Both the position numbers and the translations under genes were made by a program. This document shows positions 43,933 to 52,571 of a stretch of 64,000 bases of DNA, piece by piece. Source of the stretch: Nordella sp. HKS 07 (lineage in GTDB: Bacteria > Pseudomonadota > Alphaproteobacteria > Rhizobiales > Aestuariivirgaceae); the NCBI RefSeq assembly GCF_011046735.1, contig NZ_CP049258.1, positions 4,234,001-4,298,000 on the forward strand, read 5' to 3'. The notes below the pieces were generated by a model, which was not told where the DNA came from, did no database searches, and saw only the letters and a program-made list of their open reading frames with translations. The number at the start of each line of letters is the position of its first letter. The first letter of the stretch is position 1.

Positions 43933-44568
43933 TCAATCCTCGTTGATCGGGCCGCACCAGCCGGGCAGGTAATTCGCCTCCGGCTTGCGGGCGAGGGTGA
44001 GGGCCTGCTTGAGAGCGCGTTCGAAATTCTCGTCCACCACCGCCAGCTTGATGCGTCGGCGCAGGAAATCCGCCCACATGAACTCGCTGAAGGGCAGGGC
44101 GTCCTTGGCATAGCCGCCGGCGCGGCGCAGGGCCCCGGCAAGCGAGCGATAGGGATCATCGACGAGGTCGACCAGGGAAACGGGGATATCCGCAAAAGCG
44201 CGGAGTTTTCCGGTTGCGTCGAAGGGGTGCGCCAGGCCGCGCTGGCCCAGCACCGTCCAGAATGCATCCTTCTGCAAATGGCCGAAATCGGCAAACACGG
44301 TGGTCAGCACATGCTCGACACCTTCCTGGTGGAGCGCCAGCGCCAGGTGATGGTGATCGATCACATAGGGCCGCTGTTTCGGCCCCATGACGATCGGGAT
44401 CATATGGCGGCCGAGGAACGTCGCTGCGTGCTTGCCATGCTCGCGGCGCCAGCGCCGGCGCTTGTCGGCGACCTCGCGCATGCCGACGGTGATCTGTGTC
44501 GGGCGCAGATCGAGGATCCGGGTCGGTTTGACAAAGGGATCGCGGCTATGGCTTTGCATGGCTGTCAT
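43933..44568 (-). CDS. ParB-like domain protein (ParBc_2 type)
   Basis: A 211-residue protein that resembles the putative ParB-like nuclease family PF08857. It has LRPTQITVGMREVADKRRRW near the N-terminus, then PYVIDHHHLALALHQEG, where the His-rich DHHH segment is the likely active site. Its link to DNA segregation is only by fold; function is unknown. It overlaps the SulP gene's stop by 4 bases, so the two are probably co-transcribed. Confidence 0.75.
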   Translation of the reverse strand: MTAMQSHSRDPFVKPTRILDLRPTQITVGMREVADKRRRWRREHGKHAATFLGRHMIPIVMGPKQRPYVIDHHHLALALHQEGVEHVLTTVFADFGHLQKDAFWTVLGQRGLAHPFDATGKLRAFADIPVSLVDLVDDPYRSLAGALRRAGGYAKDALPFSEFMWADFLRRRIKLAVVDENFERALKQALTLARKPEANYLPGWCGPINED

Positions 44569-46236
44569 CCTTTGGACGAGAGCGCCCTCACGGCCTCATC
44601 GACACTATGCAGGAGATGGCCGGATCCGAGCTCGGCGAGAATGCCGAAGCGCTCGAGCGCCGATTGCGCGCGGACCGATTCGAGCCGGGCGATGGCGAAG
44701 CGGATCTTTGCCGCCTTGCAATGGTTGATGACATCGATCAGCGCCTGCGCGGCCGTGAAGTCGATATCGGCGATGCCGCTCGCTTCGAGCACGACCAGCT
44801 GCGGCTGCGGCCTTCGGGCGTCGATGGCTGCGATCATGCCGGTCTTGAATGTCTCGGCATTGGCGAAGAGCAGCGGCGCCTGGAAGCCGATGACCGCTAC
44901 ATCTTCCTGTGTTTCCTCATGCGGCGATGCTCCCGCCGGCCACCACACGGTCGTGCCCGGGATCCGATGGAGCTCGAGCGGATGCGTATGGGTCGTCATC
45001 CACACGCCATGGAGCAGCGATAGGCCGATGCCGATCGCCACACCCGCCTGGATCGGCAGCAGGACGATGGCGATGGCGGTGAGCGCCACCAGCACGAATT
45101 CGAGCGGCGCCTCGCGGGCGATCCGGGCCATGTCGCCAAGGCGGAATATGCGCTGAGCGACAAAGAGGAGAACACCGGCGAGGGCGGCCTGCGGCACGTG
45201 GGCAAGGAGAGCGCCGCCCCACAGGGCCAGAGCGAGCACGATGAAGGCGGCGGCCAGCGCGGCGAGCTGCGAGGCGCCGCCGGCTTCCGCCACAACCGCG
45301 GTGCGTGGCGGGCTGGCATTGATGGGGGAATGCGCCGCCGAGCGCGGAGAGGAGATTGCCGGCTCCGATCCCGATGAAGTCGCGATTGGTGCCCAGTGCA
45401 TGCCGCTCTGGCCCCGGGAAAGAATGGATGACCGCGGCGGTCTGCATCATGATGATGAGCGTCAGAATCAAGGCCAGAGGCAGCAATTGGCGCAAGTCGT
45501 CGAGATCAGGCAGGATCGGCTGCGGCAGGCCACCCGGCAGAACGCCGAGCACGGCGACGCCCTTGGTCTCGAGATCGAATGTGATAACCGCCAGAGTGGC
45601 CAGGATCAGGGCGAGCAGGGCGCCGGGAATGCGCATATCGATGCGTTCGGCGGCGAGGATGATCAGGCACACGCCGAGCCCGATCGTCGCGGTGTAGGGA
45701 TTGATCGTACCAAATTGTTGAATGATCGCCAGCGCGCGCGCCGGCAAATTGTCGCCTGCCGTTGTGACGCCAAAGAGCGCTGGCAGCTGCGAGACGACAA
45801 TATGGACAGCGATGCCGGCGAGGAATCCGGTGATGATCGGTGTCGACAGGAGATGTGCCACCCAGCCGAGCTTGAGGCTGCCGGCGAGGATGAGCATCAA
45901 ACCCACCAGGAGAGCGAGGGCCATCGCCGATGCCGCAAGCGATGTCGTGCCGGTGGCTGCGAGCGCCGCGAGGGCTCCCGCGAAGATCGGCGTTATTGTT
46001 GAATCCGCACCCGCCGTCAGCACCCGGCTCGCGCCCAGGGCCGCGAAACCAAGCGTGGCGCCGATGAAGGCGTAGAAGCCGATCTGGGGCTCGAAGCCGC
46101 CGAGCCGGGCGGTCGCCATCTGCTCGGGGATGGTGATGGCGGCGAGCGTCAGCCCGACCTGGAGGTCGTGGCCCGCTCGCGCGAGGCTCGAACCCCGGAG
46201 GGAGGTGAACAGGCGCAGGGAAGAAAGGTCATTCAC
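44565..46236 (-). pseudogene. SulP family anion transporter with STAS domain, frameshifted
   Basis: The N-terminal part (about 300 residues; LTLAAITIPEQMATARLGG, FYAFIGATLGFAALG, then IGIGAGNLLSALGGAFP) runs into a wrong frame, while the rest (PINASPPRTAVVAEAGG, membrane segments, then a C-terminal STAS domain with VLEASGIADIDFTAAQAL) continues in another frame. The join is at a run of five G on the plus strand, 45324-45328; removing one base restores a normal protein of about 556 residues. It is either a recent inactivating insertion or a sequencing error. Intact, it would be a sulfate/bicarbonate-type transporter. Confidence 0.85.
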
Positions 46237-46252
46237 GGCATCGCCATGAACC

Positions 46253-46777
46253 TCACGCGCTTTCGCCCGCTCGTGTCGTCTCGAACAGGAACCAGATGCG
46301 CCGTTCCGTTTCGTCGATCCAGTTCTCGATCAGGCTGGCGGTGGCGACATCGTTATGTTCGTCGCACAGATCGTGGACCTCGCGCAGGCTGGTCAGCATC
46401 TGCTGATTGTCCTCGCGCAGTTCCGCCAGCATGTCGAGTGGCGTCACATAATCCGCGTCATTGTCCTTGATGCGCTGCAGCCGGGCGATATGGCCGACCG
46501 AGCGCAAGGTCGTGCCGCCGATCTTGCGGGCGCGCTCCGCCATGTCGTCGGTGGCGGCGTAGATCTGCGCCGCCTGTTCGTCGAGAAGCAGATGGTAATC
46601 GCGGAAATGCGGCCCCGAGACATGCCAATGGAAATTCTTGGTCTTTAGATAGAGGGCGAAGGCATCCGCCAGCAGCATCGTGAGCGCGCCGGCGATGTCA
46701 CGCACCGCATTGGATTTGAGATCGCTCGGTGTGGCAAGCTTGGCGGTACGCAAAGCCTTGGAATCGCGAGGGTTCAT
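46253..46777 (-). CDS. dps: Dps family DNA-protecting ferritin
   Basis: A 174-residue Dps protein (DNA-binding protein from starved cells), which forms a dodecameric shell and oxidises iron with peroxide. The ferroxidase segment NFHWHVSGPHFRDYHLLLDEQ (split after HVSG) provides the His, His, Asp and Glu ligands at about residues 49-68. The short N-terminal tail contains several Lys and Arg for DNA contact. It is 16 bases upstream of the SulP gene. Confidence 0.9.
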   Translation of the reverse strand: MNPRDSKALRTAKLATPSDLKSNAVRDIAGALTMLLADAFALYLKTKNFHWHVSGPHFRDYHLLLDEQAAQIYAATDDMAERARKIGGTTLRSVGHIARLQRIKDNDADYVTPLDMLAELREDNQQMLTSLREVHDLCDEHNDVATASLIENWIDETERRIWFLFETTRAGESA

Positions 46778-47186
46778 CTTCGGTCCTCTTTCTGCGTGAG
46801 ATTGGGCCGATCACTGCGTCGCATGCTGAATAACATCTTGTCCTGGAGCGAACAATTGATCGGCGGAAAGGTTACGGCAAATTCACAAAATGCGGCGCTG
46901 AGAACGCTGCATCGCATTATATAATGTCGGAACGCTCGACTGGTTCCCTGCTCGTCTCATTTCAATACAGTAAGCACGTTGGAAGCGGCCGTCGCGAGTT
47001 TTATTGCACTCTTGTGGTGTTTCTCACACAACGAGACGCCGCAGGTGTGCAATCATGACTCGACTCCGACCTTTGCTCTTGTATACTCCACATGAGGGCG
47101 GAACTGAGCCTACGCATTGAGAGAAGGCGTGGTTAGGTTTTAGCTGTGCGAGCACAGACATGTGCTGGCCAGAGGGAGGTGCGCTC
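46778..47186. promoter_or_regulatory. Intergenic region between dps and the eCIS cluster
   Basis: A 409-base divergent gap with no recognisable gene. It is visibly more AT-rich than its surroundings. Features: the perfect palindrome ATTATATAAT at 46916-46925, which gives TATAAT on both strands; TATACT at 47082-47087, a possible -10 for the eCIS operon about 100 bases before the sheath start; and the dyad CTGTGC-GA-GCACAG at 47145-47158. No clear -35 boxes are seen. It probably holds the promoters of both dps and the eCIS operon. Confidence 0.45.
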
Positions 47187-49193
47187 GTGCCCGTTCGCCC
47201 TACATATCCCGGTGTCTATGTCGAAGAAATATCAAGTGGAGTGCGCTCCGTAGCCGGGGTCGCGACGTCGACAGGCGCGTTCATCGGAACCTTTCGAAAG
47301 GGCCTCGTCGACGAGGCGGTACGGCTGCTGAGCGTCGCCGATTTCGAGCGCGAATATGGCGGATTGGAGCGGTCGAGCGAGGCATCCTATGCGGTGCAGC
47401 AGTTTTTCCTCAATGGCGGCACCGAGGCTTGGGTGATCCGCATCGGCCAGCCGGGACCGGTGGCCGGACCGATTACCGCCGTCACGTCTGCGGCGAATGG
47501 CACGCTCAACAGTTTCGGCGGGGCGGCGATCGTGAAATTTACGGCCGGCCGCCGCATCCGCGGCGAGTCGGCCGAGAATCCGGGCGACTGGGGTAATTTT
47601 CTCAGGCTCGAGGTCGAGCATGCGAGTTCAGCCGCCGACACGCTGTTCAATCTTTTCGTCAGCGAAGTGGCGATTTCAGGCAACCGTACCACGGTGCTGC
47701 AGACCGAAAGCTTCCTCAATCTTACGATGAAGCCCGACACGCCGAACTATGCGGTCGATGTGGTCAATCAGGGATCGCGCCTCATTCAGCTTACGCGCGC
47801 GTCGGCCTTGAACAACGCAACACCGCCCGCCGCCAACGGCACGGTAGGCAAGGACCTGGCGGCGGCGGTGCCGCCCATTGGCGACATCAAGGACATTTCC
47901 GCGATCCTCAGCGTGGCGGCGGGCTCTGTGCCGCTTAGCATTCCCGCCTCGGCGGCAAGCGGCTTTGTCGAATGGGCCGCGGGCTTCCAGGCCGCCTTGC
48001 GCGATGCCGGTGCGGCCGCCTCGATCCCGGCGGAGCTGCGCGCCTATTTCACCGGCGCCACGGTCGATATCATCGGCAATGGGTCGGCGACCAATCCGCG
48101 CCGCTTCGTCATTCGGGCCGGCAAGGGCTCGCAGCCTTTCGACCCGGGCGCCATCTTCACCTTTACCGGACCCGACGCGGCCAGTTACGGTCTCTCGGCG
48201 CCTCTGTCGGCGCGCGCCCAGCAATTTCTCCCGACCGCCGGCAGCGGCGCCGACGGCACGATCATCGATCCGGCGAGTGGCACGTACCTGGTGCCTGCCG
48301 CCTCCTTCCGCGGCAATGCCGGCCTCAAGACCGGGCTCTACGCCATCGACGACATGGATCTCGTGAACATCATCGCGATGCCGGATGTGCCGCGTCTCGG
48401 TCAAGCGAGTGCGTTATCGGTCTATGCCGAGGCGATCACCTATGCCGAAAGCCGGCGCTCGATGATCATCATCGACATTCCCGAGGCGGTTGTTTCGATC
48501 GACCAGATGCAGACCTGGCTTGGCGTTAATGAATCGCTCCGGCATCCGAATTCCGCCGTATATTATCCGCGTACCTTCGTGCCCGATCCGCTTAACCAGA
48601 ACCGCCAGCGATCACTGGCGGCGAGCGGCACGATCGCCGGCCTGTGGGCCAGGACGGACACGGCGCGTGGCGTATGGAAGGCGCCCGCCGGCACCGACGC
48701 CAGACTGCGCAATGTCGAGAGCCTCACCTACGTGATGACCGACCTCGAGAATGGCACGCTCAACCCGCTGGGCGTCAATTGCCTGCGCAACTTCCCGATC
48801 TACAGCAATATCTGCTGGGGGGCCCGTACTCTCGATGGCGCCGACGTGCTCGCCTCTGACTGGAAATATATCCCCGTGCGCCGCACGACGCTGTTCCTCG
48901 AAGAGAGCCTCTATCGCGGCACCAAATGGGTCGTGTTCGAGCCCAATGACGAGCCGCTCTGGTCTCAGATCCGGCTCAATCTCGGGGCCTTCATGCAGGA
49001 TCTGTTCCGGCAGGGTGCCTTCCAGGGCTCGACCCCGAGCGAAGCCTATTTTGTCAAATGTGACGGCGAGACGACCATCCAGAGCGATATCGATAAGGGC
49101 ATCGTCAATATCGAGGTGGGTTTCGCGCCGCTGAAGCCGGCCGAGTTCGTCATCATCAAGATCCAGCAGATCGCCCGCGCGACGGCCGAGTAG
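47187..49193 (+). CDS. eCIS contractile sheath protein
   Basis: A 668-residue phage-tail-sheath-like protein (Afp2/Pvc2 type) that wraps the inner tube and contracts to drive it into a target cell. The N-terminus TYPGVYVEEISSGVRSVAGV is the family start. The conserved C-terminal domain contains YPRTFVPDPL, WKYIPVRRTTLFLEESLY, EPNDEPLWSQIRLNLGAFM and the end DIDKGIVNIEVGFAPLKPAEF. The central 300 residues are a variable insert. GTG at 47187 is chosen because GAGGGAGG stands 7 bases upstream. Only one sheath gene is in the window, whereas Afp has three. Confidence 0.93.
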   Translation: MPVRPTYPGVYVEEISSGVRSVAGVATSTGAFIGTFRKGLVDEAVRLLSVADFEREYGGLERSSEASYAVQQFFLNGGTEAWVIRIGQPGPVAGPITAVTSAANGTLNSFGGAAIVKFTAGRRIRGESAENPGDWGNFLRLEVEHASSAADTLFNLFVSEVAISGNRTTVLQTESFLNLTMKPDTPNYAVDVVNQGSRLIQLTRASALNNATPPAANGTVGKDLAAAVPPIGDIKDISAILSVAAGSVPLSIPASAASGFVEWAAGFQAALRDAGAAASIPAELRAYFTGATVDIIGNGSATNPRRFVIRAGKGSQPFDPGAIFTFTGPDAASYGLSAPLSARAQQFLPTAGSGADGTIIDPASGTYLVPAASFRGNAGLKTGLYAIDDMDLVNIIAMPDVPRLGQASALSVYAEAITYAESRRSMIIIDIPEAVVSIDQMQTWLGVNESLRHPNSAVYYPRTFVPDPLNQNRQRSLAASGTIAGLWARTDTARGVWKAPAGTDARLRNVESLTYVMTDLENGTLNPLGVNCLRNFPIYSNICWGARTLDGADVLASDWKYIPVRRTTLFLEESLYRGTKWVVFEPNDEPLWSQIRLNLGAFMQDLFRQGAFQGSTPSEAYFVKCDGETTIQSDIDKGIVNIEVGFAPLKPAEFVIIKIQQIARATAE

Positions 49194-49203
49194 GGAGAGA
49201 ACC

Positions 49204-49728
49204 ATGGCGCCCTTTACCGTCAATGCCCGCCGCTTCGATCCCTACAAGAACTTCAAGTTCCGGGTGAAATGGGATGGCCGTTATGTCGCCGGCATCAGCA
49301 AGGTCGGCGCGCTCAAGCACAGCACCGAGGTGATCGAGCACCGCGAGGGCGGCGACCCGTCGACCTCGCGCAAATCGCCCGGCCGCACCAAATTCGAGGC
49401 GGTCACATTGGAGCGCGGCGTCACCCATGATCTTGAATTCGAGCGCTGGGCCAACAAGGTCTGGAATTTCGGCGCCGGCCCCGGCTCTGAGGTCTCGCTC
49501 GCCGATTTTCGCAAGGATGTGATCCTCGATGTCTTCAACGAGGCCGGCCAGAAGGTGCTCTCCTATCAGCTGTTCCGCTGCTGGGTGTCGGACTTCCAGG
49601 CGCTGCCTGATCTCGACGCCAATGCCAACGCGATCGCGATCCAGACCCTGAAGCTCGAGAACGAAGGCTGGCTGCGCGATGTCGCGGTGACCGAGCCGGT
49701 CGAGCCGAGTTTCACGGTCCCGGCTTGA
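49204..49728 (+). CDS. eCIS inner tube protein
   Basis: A 174-residue tail-tube protein (Afp1/Pvc1, T4 gp19-like). Landmarks are NFKFRVKWDGRYVAGISKVG, the central RKSPGRTKFEAVTLERGVTHD with FERWANKVW, and the C-terminal ANANAIAIQTLKLENEGW. It forms hexameric rings stacked inside the sheath. It follows the sheath gene after 10 bases. Confidence 0.93.
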   Translation: MAPFTVNARRFDPYKNFKFRVKWDGRYVAGISKVGALKHSTEVIEHREGGDPSTSRKSPGRTKFEAVTLERGVTHDLEFERWANKVWNFGAGPGSEVSLADFRKDVILDVFNEAGQKVLSYQLFRCWVSDFQALPDLDANANAIAIQTLKLENEGWLRDVAVTEPVEPSFTVPA

Positions 49729-49770
49729 GTCTGAAGGCGACAATCGCGGCGTGTGGGAGCTCGATCTTCG

Positions 49771-50601
49771 ATGCATTCATTTCAAGTGGAGTTGCTGCAT
49801 GGCCTGGGCGGGGCGGACAGGATGGACCGCCTTGCCGAATTGCGCGAACCCACGGGAGAAGATCAGGCGTTGCTCGCGGAGATGGACAGGGCACTCCCGG
49901 CGCGCTCGACAAGCGCGCTCATCGCCAATCTCCTGCTCCGGCTCGGCAACGCCAGACCGACGCCTGACCAGCTTGCGAAGCTCACTTTGGGCGATCGCGA
50001 GCGGCTCCTTCTCGCGGTCTGCTCGCATCTCCTGGGCGCCCAAGCCGATCTTGCCGTCACATGTCCGGCTTGCCGCGCGCTGGTCGAGGTGCCTATTCGT
50101 TTCAGTGATCTCATTTCGGCGCGGCCGGCCCGCGCGGCAATCCGCTGCTCGCTTGTGGCCGGTGACGGAGAGTGGAGCGCCGAGCTGACACCGCCGACCG
50201 GCATGGATCTCGACCGGGCCATGAAGGCGGGGTCGGAAGCGGCGCGCCGGCTGCTCGAAAGCGGCCTCATGGCGCTCTTTGACGCGCGGGGACAAGCTGT
50301 TTCGCGCGATGCCCTGCCACAGGAATGCGAGGCTGAACTCGCCGAGAAACTTCTGGCGCTCGATCCCCTGGCTGAATGCCGTATCGGCGTCGAATGCCCG
50401 CATTGCACGCAGCACTTCGACACGCTGCTCGATGGCTTCGCGCTTCTGAGGACGGCCTTCGGCGGCGCCGAGGCGCTCTATGGCGATGTCTATCGCATGG
50501 CGCGTGCCTATCACTGGAGCGAGGCGGATATTCTGGCGCTGCCGCTGGCGAAACGCGCGCGCTATCTCGCCATTGCCATGGCGGCGGAGGCGGACACATG
50601 A
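49771..50601 (+). CDS. T4-type baseplate hub assembly chaperone-like protein with CxxC pairs
   Basis: A 276-residue protein that resembles the T4 family baseplate hub chaperone proteins found in some contractile injection clusters. Two cysteine pairs, CPAC at about residue 98 and CPHC at about residue 209, could bind one zinc. The N-terminus FQVELLHGLGGADRMDRLAEL and the end WSEADILALPLAKRARYL are other features. ATG 49771 is preferred; a GTG at 49753 is possible. It may help assemble the baseplate or load cargo. Confidence is moderate for the family and low for the exact role. Confidence 0.65.
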   Translation: MHSFQVELLHGLGGADRMDRLAELREPTGEDQALLAEMDRALPARSTSALIANLLLRLGNARPTPDQLAKLTLGDRERLLLAVCSHLLGAQADLAVTCPACRALVEVPIRFSDLISARPARAAIRCSLVAGDGEWSAELTPPTGMDLDRAMKAGSEAARRLLESGLMALFDARGQAVSRDALPQECEAELAEKLLALDPLAECRIGVECPHCTQHFDTLLDGFALLRTAFGGAEALYGDVYRMARAYHWSEADILALPLAKRARYLAIAMAAEADT

Positions 50602-51239
50602 GCGGATTCGCCGAGCGATGGGTGGCGCGCGCTGCCGGCCGGCCGACCGGACTGCCGCTGCTCACACCGAGGCCCGCGGCGCGCTTCGAACGCGAGATGA
50701 CCACACCGGTCGATACGGAGGTCCCTGCCGAACGGCCGAGCGAAGAGCCGCATCCGGCTGCGACGGCAGATCGCGCTCTCGCTGCCGCGCCTCCCACAAG
50801 GGAGGCTCAGGAGGGACCTGGCAAGTCAATCGAGCGCGAAGCCGAATTGGAGACAAGCAAGGCTCGGCCAGTCTCCTCTGCGCCGCAGCTGCCCCACACG
50901 GCCATGGCGGTCTCTCGTGTTCAACCGCCCCCACCACCCGCAACCGAGAGCCCCGACCAGGGATCAGCTAAAAAATCCGAGCCCGACTCGGTTCGACAGA
51001 AGCCGATGGACGACGAAGCAGTCGAGCTGCCGCCCTTGTTCTTCGAAGAGCCGCGCGCCGCGATTATGGGGGCCATCCCGCAGATCGAGCGGGCGCCGCC
51101 GCCCCCCACGATCTCGATTGGCCGGATCGACGTCCAGTTCCTGCCGCAGGAGCGTCCAGTGGCACCGGCGCGGTCTGAAGCGCAGCGGACACGCGGCTTC
51201 GAGGCCTATGCGCGCGCCAGGCGCGGCATGCCACGTTAG
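50598..51239 (+). CDS. Proline-rich eCIS-associated protein, function unknown
   Basis: A 213-residue protein. After a short N-terminal helix region (FAERWVARAAGRP) it is mostly low-complexity, rich in Pro, Glu, Ala and Arg, and probably disordered. A compact conserved-looking motif SIGRIDVQFLP stands at about residue 170, followed by an Arg-rich tail. The ATG overlaps the previous stop by 4 bases, so it is translationally coupled to the chaperone-like gene. I see no enzyme motif. It may be a linker, adaptor or assembly factor. Confidence 0.75.
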   Translation: MSGFAERWVARAAGRPTGLPLLTPRPAARFEREMTTPVDTEVPAERPSEEPHPAATADRALAAAPPTREAQEGPGKSIEREAELETSKARPVSSAPQLPHTAMAVSRVQPPPPPATESPDQGSAKKSEPDSVRQKPMDDEAVELPPLFFEEPRAAIMGAIPQIERAPPPPTISIGRIDVQFLPQERPVAPARSEAQRTRGFEAYARARRGMPR

Positions 51240-51247
51240 GGGGGCGC

Positions 51248-52570
51248 ATGGCATCGCACGCCGCCATCGCTGCCGTCAGCCGTACGCTCCGCACCCTGCT
51301 GCGCGACCGCATGGTCACCGGCGCCGAGATCACGCTGGCGCCGCCGGATGTCGAGCTGGCGGGTGTCTCGGGCGCGCGCGTCAATCTCTATCTGATGCAG
51401 GTCATCGAGAATGCGGCGCTCAAGAACCAGGAGATCCCCGGAGCCGGGCATCCCGCTGCCTATGGTCATCCACCTTTGTCGCTCGACCTGCGTTATCTGA
51501 TGACGACCCACAGCGCCGTCGAGAACCAGCGCGACGCCGATCTCAATGCGCAGACTCTCCTGGGCGACGCGATGCGCGTCATGAACGACTTCGCCAATGG
51601 CATAGACCGCCTGTTGATCGTCAATCCGGTGGCGGGTACCCCGGGCGATCCCATTCTCGATCCCGATCTCACAAACGAGTTCGAGCGTCTGCGCTTCGTG
51701 CTGCACCCGGCGACCCTCGATGACATAACCAAAGTCTGGTCCGCCGTTTCGGGCACCAACTTCCGCCGCTCGGTCGTCTATGAGATCAAGGTCGTCCAGA
51801 TCGAGACGCCCTTGCCGCGGGTCAGTCCGAAGCCGGTCGAGATCCGCCGCGTGCATATGTCTTTGCGACGGCGTCCGGTCATCACCGACCTCTACGTCTC
51901 TCCCGTCAATCCCGGTGATCCTCTCGGTGAAATGCGGGCGCGCATCGGAGAGGAGATCACCATCGTCGCGGAGCGCGTGGCCGCCGATCGTCTCTATGTC
52001 CGCCTGGGCTCCCTCGATCCGATCCGCGTTGCACTGCCGGGCGACGGTCGCATCCGTATCACGCTGCCCGACGCGTCATATCCGATCGATGGCGACAATC
52101 CGACGACACGGCCGATTCCGCCGATCCAGCAACTGCAGCCGGGTCCGCTCGAGGTGCAGCTCATCGCCTTTCATCCAGGCGAAGGCGTGGAAGGCGGGCT
52201 TGGTCCGGGAAGCGCCATAGCCACGTCACGCCGCTACGCCTCCGATATCCGGCTCATGCAACTGGTCCCGACCGTCGTCGACGCCATACCGCCGGTGGGC
52301 AACGCCGCCTCGCTGCTGCGCGTCACGGGCGAACGCCTGTGGCATCCCGCTGCGCGCGGGGCGGAGGTAATCGTGGGCGACGCGGCGATCCCGGTGAGGA
52401 TGCCTGAGCCGGGCGATCCCTGGGCCGCGCCGACGCCGACGGCGGTAGAAGTGCCGATCGTTGTGGCGACCGATATTCTCGATGTCTCGGCGACACCCTA
52501 TCCGGTCGCCGCCCAGGTCGACGGCGCCCGCAGCCGCGATGTCGGCGTAACCTTCACCTTGGGGCCCTAG
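51248..52570 (+). CDS. eCIS cap/tail terminator protein (DUF4255, Pvc16-like)
   Basis: A 440-residue protein. The N-terminal part (about 1-195) is a DUF4255/Pvc16_N domain: AIAAVSRTLRTLL, INLYLMQ-type strand VNLYLMQVIENAALKN, then LDLRYLMTT and LLGDAMRVMND. It caps the end of the tube and sheath away from the baseplate. The C-terminal about 240 residues look like beta-sandwich (IPT/TIG-like) repeats, so this is longer than the minimal Afp16 type. Confidence 0.88.
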   Translation: MASHAAIAAVSRTLRTLLRDRMVTGAEITLAPPDVELAGVSGARVNLYLMQVIENAALKNQEIPGAGHPAAYGHPPLSLDLRYLMTTHSAVENQRDADLNAQTLLGDAMRVMNDFANGIDRLLIVNPVAGTPGDPILDPDLTNEFERLRFVLHPATLDDITKVWSAVSGTNFRRSVVYEIKVVQIETPLPRVSPKPVEIRRVHMSLRRRPVITDLYVSPVNPGDPLGEMRARIGEEITIVAERVAADRLYVRLGSLDPIRVALPGDGRIRITLPDASYPIDGDNPTTRPIPPIQQLQPGPLEVQLIAFHPGEGVEGGLGPGSAIATSRRYASDIRLMQLVPTVVDAIPPVGNAASLLRVTGERLWHPAARGAEVIVGDAAIPVRMPEPGDPWAAPTPTAVEVPIVVATDILDVSATPYPVAAQVDGARSRDVGVTFTLGP

Positions 52571-52571
52571 C

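Noticed and set aside
46916-46925. ATTATATAAT as a firm promoter
   Set aside because: TATAAT is perfect on both strands, but no -35-like hexamer stands at 16-18 bases on either side.
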